From assembly GCF_013044505.1 (NCBI RefSeq), contig NZ_JABERD010000004.1, forward strand, positions 62,001 to 126,000: a stretch of DNA of 64,000 bases, in the 5' to 3' direction. The DNA is from Streptomyces sp. S3(2020). Lineage in GTDB: Bacteria; Actinomycetota; Actinomycetes; Streptomycetales; Streptomycetaceae. Below, piece by piece: positions 53,699-63,869 of the stretch. The notes under the pieces are model-generated. The model searched no databases and was not told the origin of the DNA. It worked only from the letters and a program-made list of their open reading frames with translations. Every line of letters starts with the position of its first letter. Within the stretch, counting starts at the first letter, position 1. Both the position numbers and the translations under genes were made by a program.

Positions 53699-54832
53699 AT
53701 GCACCGGCTTGTTGCGGATCCCGCGCTGCTGGCGGAGACCGAGGAACAGCGCCAACTACGAACCGTGTTGCGGGACTTGCTGACCGAGTCCTGCGGGAGC
53801 GAAGAGGTCCGCAGACAGGCCGGGAGTCCTCGCGGATACGACCCGGTGCTCTGGGACCGGCTCGCCCGCGAGATCGGGGTGCACGGTCTCGCCCTGCCCG
53901 AGGAGTACGGCGGGGCCGGGTACACCTTCGCCGAACTGGCCGTGGCGCTGGAGGAGACCGGGCGCGTGCTGTGCCCCGCGCCCCTGCTGACCACGGTCGT
54001 ACTCGCCGGACACGCCCTGCTGAGCAGCGACGACCAGGAGGCCTGCGCGCGCCGGCTGCCGGACATCGCGGCCGGCGCGCGCACGGCGACCGTCGCCGGG
54101 TTTCTGCATCCGGCGGACATGACGGCCGAGCACGGCCCGGACGGCTGGGTGCTGCGCGGAGAAGCCGACTTCGTGCCCGACGGAGAGGCATCCGATCTGC
54201 TGCTGCTCGTGGCCCGGGCACCGGACGGGGAGCGGGTGTTCGCCTGTGAACCGGACCCGGCGACCTGCGACCGCACCGCTCGCCGGGTCCTCGATCCCAC
54301 GCGCCGCCAGGCGCTCGTCCGACTGCGAGGGGCGCCGGCCGAGCCGGTCGGTGAGGCCGGACAGGCCCCGGAGATCGTCGACGCCGTCCTCGACGCCGGA
54401 CGGGTGGCCCTGGCCGCCGAGCATGTCGGAGGCAGCGCGCACGCCCTGGACGCCCTGCTCGCCCACGTGTCCGGGCGGACCCAGTTCGGGCGCGCCATCG
54501 GCTCGTTCCAGGCGGTCAAGCATCGGCTGGCCGATCTGCTCGTCGAGATCGAGGGCGCGCGGTCGGCCTCGGTGTATGCGAGCGCCTGTCTTGCCGACGG
54601 GGGGCCGGAGCTGCCGGTGGCCGCGAGTGCGGCGGCGGTCGCGTGCACCGGCGCCTACCGCCTCGCCACCACGGAGTACGTCCAGCTCCACGGTGGTATC
54701 GGCTTCACCTGGGAGCACCCCGCCCACCTCTGGCTACGCCGCGCACGGGCCGACGAGGCCCTCTTCGGTACCGGCGACGACCATCGCCTCCGCCTGGCCG
54801 GCCTGCTCGGCCTCACCGGCCGCGACGGCTGA
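53699..54832 (+). CDS. Acyl-CoA dehydrogenase
   Basis: This 377-aa ACAD-fold protein carries IGVHGLALPEEYGGAGYTFA, LEETGRVLCPAPLLTTVVLA, then a weaker middle domain and the C-terminal helical part with AQFGRAIGSFQAVKHRLADL-like residues (GRTQFGRAIGSFQAVKHRLA) and YVQLHGGIGFTWEHPAHLWL. The FAD contacts of the middle domain are less conserved than usual, as in the smaller partner of heteromeric ACADs from sterol and terpenoid pathways. It may pair with one of the later ACADs. Confidence 0.88.
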   Translation: MHRLVADPALLAETEEQRQLRTVLRDLLTESCGSEEVRRQAGSPRGYDPVLWDRLAREIGVHGLALPEEYGGAGYTFAELAVALEETGRVLCPAPLLTTVVLAGHALLSSDDQEACARRLPDIAAGARTATVAGFLHPADMTAEHGPDGWVLRGEADFVPDGEASDLLLLVARAPDGERVFACEPDPATCDRTARRVLDPTRRQALVRLRGAPAEPVGEAGQAPEIVDAVLDAGRVALAAEHVGGSAHALDALLAHVSGRTQFGRAIGSFQAVKHRLADLLVEIEGARSASVYASACLADGGPELPVAASAAAVACTGAYRLATTEYVQLHGGIGFTWEHPAHLWLRRARADEALFGTGDDHRLRLAGLLGLTGRDG

Positions 54833-54904
54833 TCACTCGCTGCCCGCGGGAAGCGGTCATCCCTTCCCCTTCCATTGACACGGACATCTGTCCGCCCACA
54901 GAAT

Positions 54905-54926
54905 CGAACTCAATTCAGTTCAGTTT
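54905..54926. promoter_or_regulatory. Putative TetR operator R4 (upstream of main operon)
   Basis: CGAACTCAATTCAGT is extended by a further TTCAGTTT, which matches site R5 (opposite strand) over TTCAGTTCAGTTTG. It lies 10 bp before the first gene of the nine-gene operon and overlaps its ribosome-site region. Confidence 0.65.
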
Positions 54927-54935
54927 GGAGGACTC

Positions 54936-55724
54936 ATGGCAGTCGAAGACGAGATCCAGTTCGAGCGGGACGGAAGCGTGGCGAGGGTCTGGCTGAATCG
55001 CCCGCACAAGAAGAACTGTGTGACCGTGCCGATCCTGAACCGGCTGGACGAGATCATCACCGAGGTCGACGCGGACCCCGAACTGCGTGTGCTGGTGCTG
55101 CGTGGCCGCGGGAACACCTTCTGCTCCGGGTTCGACCTGGACAGCCTCAAGGCCGACTTCGTCGGCAGGTCCAACGCGATCGACGTGGCCGTGCTGTCGG
55201 CGAAGGTCTGCGACCGGCTCTACTCGATGAGGACCCCGTCGATCGCCGTCCTGGAAGGCCATGTCACCGCGGGCGGCTTCGAGTTGATGATCTCCTGCGA
55301 CTTCGCGATCGCCGCGGACGACGCCCTGATCGGCGACTTCCACATCCGCCGCGCCCTGTTCGGCGGCGCCGGACCGATCTACCGGGTGCCGCGCATGATC
55401 GGCGTCCGCAAGACCAAGGAGCTGATGCTCACCGGGAAGCTGCTCACCGGGGTCGAGGCCGCCGAGTTCGGCCTCATCAATTCCTCCGCGCCCGCGGACA
55501 AACTCGACGCCACCGTCGAGGAGTTCGCCGACCAGCTCGTCGACAAGAGCCCGTTCACCATGTGGATCACCAAGATGACCATCGACCGGAGCCTCGACGC
55601 CGACATCCAGTCACTGATGGTCATGGAGCACCTCGCGGTCGGCGTGATGCTCAACTCCGAGGACGCTGCGGAAGGCGTGGCGGCGTTCCTGGAGAAGCGG
55701 GAGCCGCAGTGGAAGGGCCGCTGA
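54936..55724 (+). CDS. Enoyl-CoA hydratase/isomerase family protein
   Basis: This 262-aa crotonase-fold protein carries RVWLNRPHKKNCVTVPILNR, VLVLRGRGNTFCSGFDLDS and EGHVTAGGFELMISCDFAIA, with the oxyanion-hole segments of the family. The glutamates of true hydratases are not at the usual places: position 144-equivalent is in IRRALFGGAGPIYR. It could therefore be an isomerase or hydrolase of the superfamily. First gene of the operon, behind operator R4. Confidence 0.85.
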   Translation: MAVEDEIQFERDGSVARVWLNRPHKKNCVTVPILNRLDEIITEVDADPELRVLVLRGRGNTFCSGFDLDSLKADFVGRSNAIDVAVLSAKVCDRLYSMRTPSIAVLEGHVTAGGFELMISCDFAIAADDALIGDFHIRRALFGGAGPIYRVPRMIGVRKTKELMLTGKLLTGVEAAEFGLINSSAPADKLDATVEEFADQLVDKSPFTMWITKMTIDRSLDADIQSLMVMEHLAVGVMLNSEDAAEGVAAFLEKREPQWKGR

Positions 55725-56074
55725 CCGCCGTGGCGGAGACCGGGGGCCGGCTGCGCGGCTCCCGGTGCGCCGACTGCGCGGTGGCCGCCTACCCCGCCGA
55801 CACGGTCTGCCCGCGCTGCGGGGGACCGGCCGAGCCGGTCGCGCTCTCCGGCACGGGAACGCTGTGGACCTGGACCGTGCAGCGCTACGCGCCCAAGTCA
55901 CCGCCCTACGTCCCGCCCGCCGCCGGATTCGCCCCGTTCACCGTCGGATACGTCGAACTGGCCGAAGGCGTACGCGTGTTGGCCGCCCTCGACATCCGGC
56001 CCGAGGACGCGGAGATCGGCATGACGGTGACGATCACGGCGGGGAACGGGGTGCCGAGGGGAGCCGTCGTATGA
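55709..56074 (+). CDS. DUF35 / OB-fold zinc-ribbon protein
   Basis: This 121-aa protein has an N-terminal rubredoxin-like zinc ribbon (RCADC and CPRCG) and an OB-fold (LSGTGTLWTWTVQRYAP, FTVGYVELAEGVRVLAAL). GTG 55709 is chosen for the GGGAG ribosome site and the overlap with the ECH stop; GTG 55730 is the alternative. It overlaps the next gene by 4 bp. In cholesterol degradation a DUF35 domain binds the Ltp2 aldolase; a stand-alone DUF35 next to a thiolase-like gene suggests the same type of complex. Confidence 0.88.
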   Translation: MEGPLTAVAETGGRLRGSRCADCAVAAYPADTVCPRCGGPAEPVALSGTGTLWTWTVQRYAPKSPPYVPPAAGFAPFTVGYVELAEGVRVLAALDIRPEDAEIGMTVTITAGNGVPRGAVV

Positions 56075-57219
56075 CCGCCGGGGACGTCCTCGTCTGCGGC
56101 ACCGGCATCACCTCCTTCGCCCGCACCGGGGCGAGCGGCCGGCAGCTGGCCGTACAGGCGGTACGAGCCGCGCTCGCCGACGCCGGACTGCCGTGGTCCC
56201 GGGTGCGGGCCGCCTACGGGGGCAGCGACGCCGCCGGCAACGCCGACACGCTGGTCGCCGAACTCGGCCTGACCGGAGTGCCGTTCACCAACGTGCGCAA
56301 CGGCTGCGCGACCGGCGGCAGCGCACTGGTGTCGGCCGTCAACGCGATCCGGTCCGGGGCGGCGGACGTGGCCCTCGCCGTCGGGTTCGACAAGCACCCG
56401 CGCGGCGCCTTCGACCCGCGGCCCGCCGACTGGGGGCTCGACGAGGCGTACGGCCGCGACGGGCTGATGGTCACCACACAGTTCTTCGCCATGAAGATCC
56501 AGCGGTACATGCACGACCACGGCATCAGCCCCCGCACCCTCGCACTGGTCGCCGAGAAGGCGTACGCCAACGGAGCGCTCACCCCGCACGCCTGGCGCCG
56601 CACACCGCTCGACGCGGACGAGATCCTGGCGTCCGGCATGGTCAACGACCCCCTGACCCGGTACATGTTCTGCTCACCCGGACAGGGAGCGGTCGCCCTG
56701 ATCCTGTGCGACCGCGCGGTGGCCCGCGAGATCGGTGGCACACCGGTCACCCTGCGGGCAGCCGTCGTACGGACCCGCCGCTTCGGCTCCTTCGAGGTGT
56801 TCAGCCCCTGGGCGCCCCCGGGGACACCGACGAGCGTGAGCGCGGACGCCGCACGACAGGCCTTCGAGGAAGCCGGGTTGGGACCGGGCGACATCGACGT
56901 GTGCCAGTTGCAGGACACCGAGAGCGGCGCCGAGGTGATGCACCTGGCCGAATGCGGGTTCTGCGAACACGGCGAGCAGGAGTCGCTCATCCCCTACGGG
57001 GCGACCCGCATCGACGGCTCGCTGCCGGTGAACACCGACGGCGGGTGCATCGCCAACGGCGAGCCCATCGGCGCCTCCGGCCTGCGTCAGGTCCACGAGG
57101 TCGTGCGGCAGTTGCGCGGCAGGGCGGGCGAGCGGCAGGTGCCCGACGGCCCGTCGGCCGGCTTCACCCATGTGTACGGGGCGCCGGGCGTCAGCGCCTG
57201 CACCGTGCTGACCCGCTGA
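56071..57219 (+). CDS. Thiolase-like protein (lipid-transfer/SCP-x type, possibly a retro-aldolase)
   Basis: This 382-aa protein of the thiolase fold has a nucleophile-loop Cys at residue 79 (NVRNGCATGGSALVSA) and the C-terminal block NTDGGCIANGEPIGASG, in which the usual GHP is GEP, the form found in Ltp-type proteins. FSPWAPPGTPTS and FEEAGLGPGDIDVCQLQ match the same group. It may be a thiolase or, with the preceding DUF35 protein, a retro-aldolase as in Ltp2. It overlaps DUF35 by 4 bp. Confidence 0.87.
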   Translation: MTAGDVLVCGTGITSFARTGASGRQLAVQAVRAALADAGLPWSRVRAAYGGSDAAGNADTLVAELGLTGVPFTNVRNGCATGGSALVSAVNAIRSGAADVALAVGFDKHPRGAFDPRPADWGLDEAYGRDGLMVTTQFFAMKIQRYMHDHGISPRTLALVAEKAYANGALTPHAWRRTPLDADEILASGMVNDPLTRYMFCSPGQGAVALILCDRAVAREIGGTPVTLRAAVVRTRRFGSFEVFSPWAPPGTPTSVSADAARQAFEEAGLGPGDIDVCQLQDTESGAEVMHLAECGFCEHGEQESLIPYGATRIDGSLPVNTDGGCIANGEPIGASGLRQVHEVVRQLRGRAGERQVPDGPSAGFTHVYGAPGVSACTVLTR

Positions 57220-57229
57220 GAGGAGGACC

Positions 57230-58441
57230 ATGGACGCCACACCCGCCCCGGACGAGTTCCGCGCCGAAGCCCGGCGCTGGCTGAAGAGCGTGGCCACAGC
57301 GCTGCCCGCACATCACGAGTGGGGCCACGGCGACGACTCGGTGGCCGTCTTCGAGAACTGGACGCGGAGCGAGGAACGCGCCCACACGGACCGGACACGC
57401 GCGTGGGAACGCACCCGCCACGACCACGGCTGGGGCGCTCTCGCCTGGTCGCCGGAGTACGGAGGCCGCGACCTCCCCGCGCACTACGAGCAGCTGTACC
57501 GGTCCGAGGAGTCCGCCTTCGACGTGCCCCGGCGCACCGAGATCTTCCCGGTCACCCAGCAACTCGTCGCCCCCGCCGTCCGCATCTGGGGGACCGATGA
57601 ACAGAAACACCGCTGGCTGCGCCCCATGCTGCGCACCGACGAACTCGCCTGCCAGCTGTTCTCCGAGACGGAAGCGGGCTCCGACCTCGCCGCCGTCCGC
57701 ACCCGGGCCGTACGGGAAGGCGACGGCTGGATCCTGCGCGGCCACAAGATCTGGACGTCCGGAGCCCGGGTCGCCACCTGGGGCGTCGCCGTCTGCCGCA
57801 CCGACACCGAGGCCCCCCAGCACGCCGGCATCACGGTCTTCCTGGTCCGGATGGACGCGCCGGGCGTCACCGTACGGCCCATCCGGCAGATGACCGGCGG
57901 CAGCAGCTTCAACGAGGTCTACCTGGACGACGTGTTCGTCCCGGACACCGACCGGCTCGGACCCGTCGGCGAGGGCTGGCGGGTCACCCTGACCGTGCTC
58001 GCCGCGGAACGCCTCGACTCCGGCGGACTCGGCCTCGACAACGCCGACCGCGCCCTCGACCTCGCCCGGCACCTGCCCAGGCCCCTCACCGGCGGCGAAC
58101 AGCAGCAGGCGGCCGACCTCTACGTCCGCACCCTCGTCCAGCGGCTCACCGGACTACGAGTGGCATCGGCCCTGGCGGCCGGCCGCGAACCCGGCGCCGA
58201 GGCCTCGGTCGGCAAACTCCACGCCACCGCGACGATGCGCGCCACCACCGACCTCGTCCAGCAACTCCTCGGACCGCGCCTGGCCGCCGACACAGGGCGA
58301 TGGGGCACGTTCGCCTGGACCGAGCACCTCCTCGGCGCGCCCGGCTACCGCATCGCGGGCGGCAGCGACGAGATCCAGCGCAACATCCTCGCCGAGCGCG
58401 TACTGGGACTGCCCAAGGAGCCGAAGGGGGCCGGGCGTTGA
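57230..58441 (+). CDS. Acyl-CoA dehydrogenase
   Basis: This 403-aa ACAD is complete. It has WGALAWSPEYGGRDLPAHYE at the N-terminus, LACQLFSETEAGSDLAAVRT (FAD-binding middle domain), GHKIWTSGARVATWGVAVCR, and the C-terminal YRIAGGSDEIQRNILAERVL. This last block is the normal ACAD C-terminal motif, so it should be an active enzyme. It starts 10 bp after the thiolase gene and its stop overlaps the kinase start (TTGA). Confidence 0.93.
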   Translation: MDATPAPDEFRAEARRWLKSVATALPAHHEWGHGDDSVAVFENWTRSEERAHTDRTRAWERTRHDHGWGALAWSPEYGGRDLPAHYEQLYRSEESAFDVPRRTEIFPVTQQLVAPAVRIWGTDEQKHRWLRPMLRTDELACQLFSETEAGSDLAAVRTRAVREGDGWILRGHKIWTSGARVATWGVAVCRTDTEAPQHAGITVFLVRMDAPGVTVRPIRQMTGGSSFNEVYLDDVFVPDTDRLGPVGEGWRVTLTVLAAERLDSGGLGLDNADRALDLARHLPRPLTGGEQQQAADLYVRTLVQRLTGLRVASALAAGREPGAEASVGKLHATATMRATTDLVQQLLGPRLAADTGRWGTFAWTEHLLGAPGYRIAGGSDEIQRNILAERVLGLPKEPKGAGR

Positions 58442-59409
58442 GCACCACCACCGAGACGGACGAACTCGCACGACGGGTCAGGGGACGACTGGCCGAACGC
58501 CACCCCGGCGAGGCGCTGGGCGATCTGCGTACCCTGCCCGGTGGCCACTCCGGCCTCACCTACTCCATCGCGGCAGGACCGGATTCCTACGTCGTGAAAG
58601 CCGTACCCCCGGGCCAACGAGCCGTCGGCCGCGACGACGTGCTGCGCCAGGCCCGGATCCTGCGCACACTCGCCGGATCCCCGGTGCCCGTGCCGGCCGT
58701 CGTCGCCGTCGACGAAGCCGAACCCGCCTGGTTCGCCATGGAGTTCGTGGACGGCGAGGCGATCGAACCGGTCCTCGACGAGCACGGTCTCGATCCCGCG
58801 CTGTGCCGCAGACGCATGCTGGCCCTGGCCGACGTACTGCGGGATCTGCACCGCCAGACAGGCGGGGAGACCACTGAACCCCTGGGTCCGGCAGGGGAGT
58901 TGGAGCGATGGAGCCGCACCATGCGCGCGGTGCCGCCCGAACTCCGACCCGGAGCCGAGGACATCCTGGCAGCCCTGGCCGCGCACCTCCCCGACAGCAC
59001 ACCACCCGTCCTCACCCACGGAGACTTCCGCCTCGGCAACGCCCTGTTCCGCGGCGAGCGGCCGGCCGCCGTCGTGGACTGGGAGATCTGGGCCCACGGC
59101 GATCCGCGCATCGACCTCGCCTGGTTCCTTCTCTTCGCCGACCACCGCAACTTCCCCCGGCTCGGCCGGGCCGTCCCCGGCCTGCCCACCGAGGAAGAGC
59201 TGCTCACCGCCTACCTCGACGGCCGTCCCGAACCCCCCGCCTTCGACTGGTTCCGTGCCCTGGCCCGCACCAAAATGGCCGCGATCATGGGCCACAACCT
59301 GCGCCGGCACCGCGAGGGCAAGCACCACGACCCCGACCAGGAGCGGCTGCCGCCGACCATCGCGGCGATGATCCGCACCGCCCGCGACATCCTCGACCGA
59401 CGGTCCTGA
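58438..59409 (+). CDS. APH-family kinase, ACAD10/11- and LvaA-like
   Basis: This 323-aa kinase starts at TTG 58438, overlapping the preceding stop by 4 bp with AAGGGGG upstream. The Gly-rich loop LPGGHSGLT is at 33-41, the catalytic loop LTHGDFRLGN (HGD 194-196, Asn 201) is present, and the Mg-binding VDWE is at 213-216. This is the aminoglycoside-phosphotransferase fold seen in the N-terminal domain of mammalian ACAD10/11 and in LvaA, which phosphorylate 4-hydroxyacyl-CoA. It is followed after 14 bp by an ACAD of the matching type, so the same two-step chemistry is likely. Confidence 0.85.
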   Translation: MSTTTETDELARRVRGRLAERHPGEALGDLRTLPGGHSGLTYSIAAGPDSYVVKAVPPGQRAVGRDDVLRQARILRTLAGSPVPVPAVVAVDEAEPAWFAMEFVDGEAIEPVLDEHGLDPALCRRRMLALADVLRDLHRQTGGETTEPLGPAGELERWSRTMRAVPPELRPGAEDILAALAAHLPDSTPPVLTHGDFRLGNALFRGERPAAVVDWEIWAHGDPRIDLAWFLLFADHRNFPRLGRAVPGLPTEEELLTAYLDGRPEPPAFDWFRALARTKMAAIMGHNLRRHREGKHHDPDQERLPPTIAAMIRTARDILDRRS

Positions 59410-59423
59410 AGGAGCGCGCCGCC

Positions 59424-60634
<1,211 letters not shown>

Positions 60635-60638
<4 letters not shown>

Positions 60639-61411
60639 ACGGACATGAGCTGGAGGGGCGGGTCGCCGTGATCACCGGCGGGTCGCGGGGAATCGGCCTC
60701 GGCATCGCCAAGGCGTACCGGGAGGCGGGCGCACATGTGGTGATCGCCGCCCGCAAACCCGACGGACTGGCCGCGGCCCGCGAGGAGTTGCTCCACGTCA
60801 AGGGGGACGGCGAGGTCCACGACGTCGTCGCCAACGCCGGGGAACCCGAGGACGCCGAGCGCTGCGTCGCGCAGACCATGACCCGCTTCGGCCACCTCGA
60901 CATCCTGGTCAACAACGCGGCCACCAACCCCTACATGGGCGCTCTCCTCGACCTCGACCTGCCGCGCGCGGAGAAGACCGTACGGGTCAACCAGTACGGC
61001 ATGGTCGCCTGGACCCGGTGCGCCTGGCGCGCGTGGATGGCGGAACACGGGGGAGCGGTCGTCAACATCGCCTCCGTCGGCGGACTGATCGTCGATCCTC
61101 ACATCGGCTGGTACAACGCCACCAAGGCGGCCATGCTGCACATGACCCGGCAACTCGCCTACGAACTCGGCCCGCAGGCGCGCGTGAACGCCATCGCGCC
61201 CGGGCTGATCAAGACCGAACTCGCCCGCGCCGTATGGGAGCCGAGGGAGCCGATCCTGACCGCGCGACTGCCGCTGCGCAGACTCGGGACGGTGCGGGAC
61301 GTGGCGCACGCGGCCGTCTTCCTGGCGTCCGGGGCATCGTCCTGGATGACCGGGCAGACCCTGGTCCTGGACGGCGGGGCGACCGTGCTGCCGATCGGGG
61401 TGGAGGCATGA
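60635..61411 (+). CDS. SDR-family oxidoreductase
   Basis: This 258-aa SDR starts at GTG 60635, overlapping the ACAD stop by 4 bp. TGGSRGIGLGIAKAYREAG, NNAATNPYMG and the catalytic VNIASVGG with WYNATKAAM are present, ending SWMTGQTLVLDGGATVLP. It resembles FabG-type or 3-oxoacyl reductases acting on CoA esters. It and the next SDR are not close duplicates. Confidence 0.88.
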
Positions 61412-62178
61412 CCCCGGTGGGGGAGCCGTTCTCGCTGCGGGGGCGGACCGCCGTGGTCACCGGGGCGTCGTCCGGGCTCGGGGCCCGGTTCGCCACGGTC
61501 CTCGCATCGGCCGGCGCCCGCGTCTTCGCCGCCGCCCGACGGCTGGACAAGCTCAAGGAACTCGCCGGTGAGGACCCGCTCATCCATCCCGCCGTCTGCG
61601 ACGTCTCGCGGGAGGAGGACCGCGTACGGCTGATGGAGACGGCGCTCGACGAGAGCGGCCGGATCGACGTCCTCGTCAACAACGCCGGCGCGCCCGGCGC
61701 ACCGCGCGCCGAGGACGAGAGCGCCGACGCCTTCGCCGCCGTACTGGCCGTGAACCTCGTGGCACCCTTCCACCTCGCACGGCTGCTCGCCGAGGCGCCG
61801 GTGCCCGAGGCCGGCCGTACGCGGTCGGTCGTGAACGTCTCGTCCGTCCTGGGACTGGTCTCCGGCGCCCCGCTGGGAGGTGCGGCCTACGCGGCGTCCA
61901 AGGCCGGGCTCATCGGACTCACCCGGGAACTCGCCGGACAGTGGGGGCGGACGGGGGTACGGGTCAACGCGCTCGCGCCCGGCTGGTTCCGCTCGGAGAT
62001 GACCGACGGGCTGTTCTCCGACGAACGCTCCCGGCGCTGGGTCGAGCGCGGCACGATGCTGGGGCGCGGAGGCGAGCCGGGAGAACTGGACGGGGCGCTG
62101 CTGTATCTGGCCTCGGACGCGTCCTCGTACTGCACCGGGCAGGTGCTCACCGTGGACGGCGGGTGGACGGCGCGATGA
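61408..62178 (+). CDS. SDR-family oxidoreductase
   Basis: This 256-aa SDR starts at ATG 61408 (ATGA overlap). TGASSGLGARFATVLASAG, NNAGAPGAPRAED and NVSSVLGLVSGAPLGGAAYA followed by ASKAG show an intact active site. It may act with the previous SDR on diastereomeric hydroxyacyl-CoA intermediates; this is inferred from tandem placement. Confidence 0.88.
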   Translation: MTPVGEPFSLRGRTAVVTGASSGLGARFATVLASAGARVFAAARRLDKLKELAGEDPLIHPAVCDVSREEDRVRLMETALDESGRIDVLVNNAGAPGAPRAEDESADAFAAVLAVNLVAPFHLARLLAEAPVPEAGRTRSVVNVSSVLGLVSGAPLGGAAYAASKAGLIGLTRELAGQWGRTGVRVNALAPGWFRSEMTDGLFSDERSRRWVERGTMLGRGGEPGELDGALLYLASDASSYCTGQVLTVDGGWTAR

Positions 62179-63023
62179 CGGTCACCGTGGAGATCGACGG
62201 CGACGGGCTGGCGAGGGTCGAGCTGTGCCGTGGGGCGGGCAACGCGATCGACCTCGCGACGGCGAAGGCGCTGCTGGAGGCGGCGCGGGAGTGCGAGAGC
62301 GCGCGGGCACGGGCGGTGCTGCTCACCGGTCGGGGGCGGTCCTTCTGCGTCGGCGGCGATCTCAAGGAGTTCGCGGCGCTGCCCCGGGAACGCCTGGCCG
62401 GGCATCTGACCGAGGTGACCCACGCGCTGCACGGGGCGTTGCGGACCCTCGCGGGGCTGGACGCTCCGCTGGTGGCCGCCGTGCGGGGGGCCGTCGCGGG
62501 GGCCGGGCTCGGACTGGTGGCGGCGGCGGACGTGAGCCTCGCGGCGAGCGACGCCGGCTTCACGGCCGCGTACACGGCGATCGGGTACACGCCGGACGCC
62601 GGGGTCAGCTGGTCGCTGCCCCGGCTCGTCGGGCCGCGTCGGGCCGTCGACCTGCTGCTGACCAATCGGCGCGTCCCGGCCGCGGAGGCGCTGGACATGG
62701 GCCTGGTGAGCCGGGTCGTCGCCCCGGAGCGGCTGGACGAGGAGGCCCTGCGGGTGGCGGGTGCGCTGGCGCGCGGAGCCACGGGGGCGTACGGGGTGAC
62801 ACGGCGGCTGGTCGGGCAGGCGCTCCTCGCCGGCCTGGACGAACACCTCGACGCGGAGGCCCGTCACCTGGCCGCCGCCGCGGTGTCCGCGGAGGGGCGG
62901 GAAGGCGTGGCGGCGTTTCTCGCGGGGCGCCGGGCCGACTTCGTGAGGGTGCAGGACGTGAGTCCCGCGGCTGTGAGTGCGGTCGCCGTGCGCCCCGAGG
63001 TCGTGCCGCCCGATTCATCGTGA
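62175..63023 (+). CDS. Enoyl-CoA hydratase/isomerase family protein
   Basis: This 282-aa crotonase-fold protein starts at ATG 62175 with a 4-bp overlap to the SDR. LLTGRGRSFCVGGDLKEFAA and AVRGAVAGAGLGLVAAADVS carry the oxyanion hole; FTAAYTAIGYTPDAGVSWSL, with Asp at the second catalytic position, fits the PaaG isomerase branch rather than a standard hydratase. Last gene of the nine-gene operon. Confidence 0.9.
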   Translation: MTVTVEIDGDGLARVELCRGAGNAIDLATAKALLEAARECESARARAVLLTGRGRSFCVGGDLKEFAALPRERLAGHLTEVTHALHGALRTLAGLDAPLVAAVRGAVAGAGLGLVAAADVSLAASDAGFTAAYTAIGYTPDAGVSWSLPRLVGPRRAVDLLLTNRRVPAAEALDMGLVSRVVAPERLDEEALRVAGALARGATGAYGVTRRLVGQALLAGLDEHLDAEARHLAAAAVSAEGREGVAAFLAGRRADFVRVQDVSPAAVSAVAVRPEVVPPDSS

Positions 63024-63137
63024 GCCGGTCCGCACATCAGCGATCCGTCCGATCGTCGATTCGTACCTGACTTGAACTTGGGTCTACTCTCGGACGACCG
63101 GACGGTGATCGGTACCGCCCGTGGAGGAGAGGGAGAG

Positions 63138-63767
63138 ATGATGGCGAGGGCGCGGATCGTGGATCCGGAGGAGGGGCCCAGGTCGAAGCGGGGTGCGATC
63201 CTCGTGGCCGCCGTGGAGCGGTTCGGGGAGGACGGCTACGAGAACACCAAGTGGTCGGAGGTGGCCGACCGGGTCGGTATCGGGCAGACCGCGCTGTACC
63301 ACTACTTCGAGTCCAAGGCGCACTGTCTGCTCACCATCATGCGGCTGGAACTCCAGCGCTCCCACGACCAGTTCGTCGAGGCCACGGCCGACGAGACGGA
63401 ACCGGTGGAGGAGCTGCGCGCGGCCGTGCGGTCGGCGTTCGCGGTCTCCGAGCAGGAGATCCGCCAGATGCGCATCCTCCAGGCCAACATGTCCCTGCTC
63501 GCCACCCCGCGCAAATCCAAGCGCGAGGAGACCGAGCGCGTCGCGGCCCGCCAACTGGTCCAGATGGTCGAGCGGGACTGGACGAACCTGCTGATGCGCG
63601 GCATGTCCAAGGGCGCTTTCCCGGTCCGTGACGCGCACACCCTCGGTCTCGCCGTCCTCGGCATGATCGTCAGTGTCTGGCGGTGGTACCGCCCGACCGG
63701 GGCGATCCCGCTGGAGGAGATCAGCGAGTTGATCGAGGGGTCTGTGGTGCGGATGGCCGCGGAATAG
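63138..63767 (+). CDS. TetR-family regulator
   Basis: This 209-aa repressor follows GGAGAGGGAGAG. Its HTH is AILVAAVERFGEDGYENTKW and GIGQTALYHYFESKAHCLL; the C-terminal part has QMRILQANMSLLATPRKSKR and a KstR2-like ending. It lies between the operon and the next controlled gene and is the best candidate for binding the TGAACTCAATTCA-type sites. Its own promoter region has only a weak match (ACTTGAACTTG near 63070). Confidence 0.9.
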   Translation: MMARARIVDPEEGPRSKRGAILVAAVERFGEDGYENTKWSEVADRVGIGQTALYHYFESKAHCLLTIMRLELQRSHDQFVEATADETEPVEELRAAVRSAFAVSEQEIRQMRILQANMSLLATPRKSKREETERVAARQLVQMVERDWTNLLMRGMSKGAFPVRDAHTLGLAVLGMIVSVWRWYRPTGAIPLEEISELIEGSVVRMAAE

Positions 63768-63812
63768 CCTGCGCCCCGCCCCTTGTCGGGGGCGGGGCGG
63801 TCGCCCTACAGT

Positions 63813-63831
63813 CAAACTGAACTGAACTCAG
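63813..63831. promoter_or_regulatory. Putative TetR operator R5 (upstream of the last gene)
   Basis: CAAACTGAACTGAACTCAG, read on the minus strand, shares TTCAGTTCAGTTTG with site R4. It lies 39 bp before the start of the last, truncated gene. Confidence 0.6.
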
Positions 63832-63869
63832 CTTGCTTATCGAATGGACCGCAAGGAGAGCGATCGGCG

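Noticed and set aside
52690-54648. Minus-strand open frame of 652 aa across the SDR and ACAD genes
   Set aside because: It is antisense to two motif-bearing genes and crosses the intergenic repeat.
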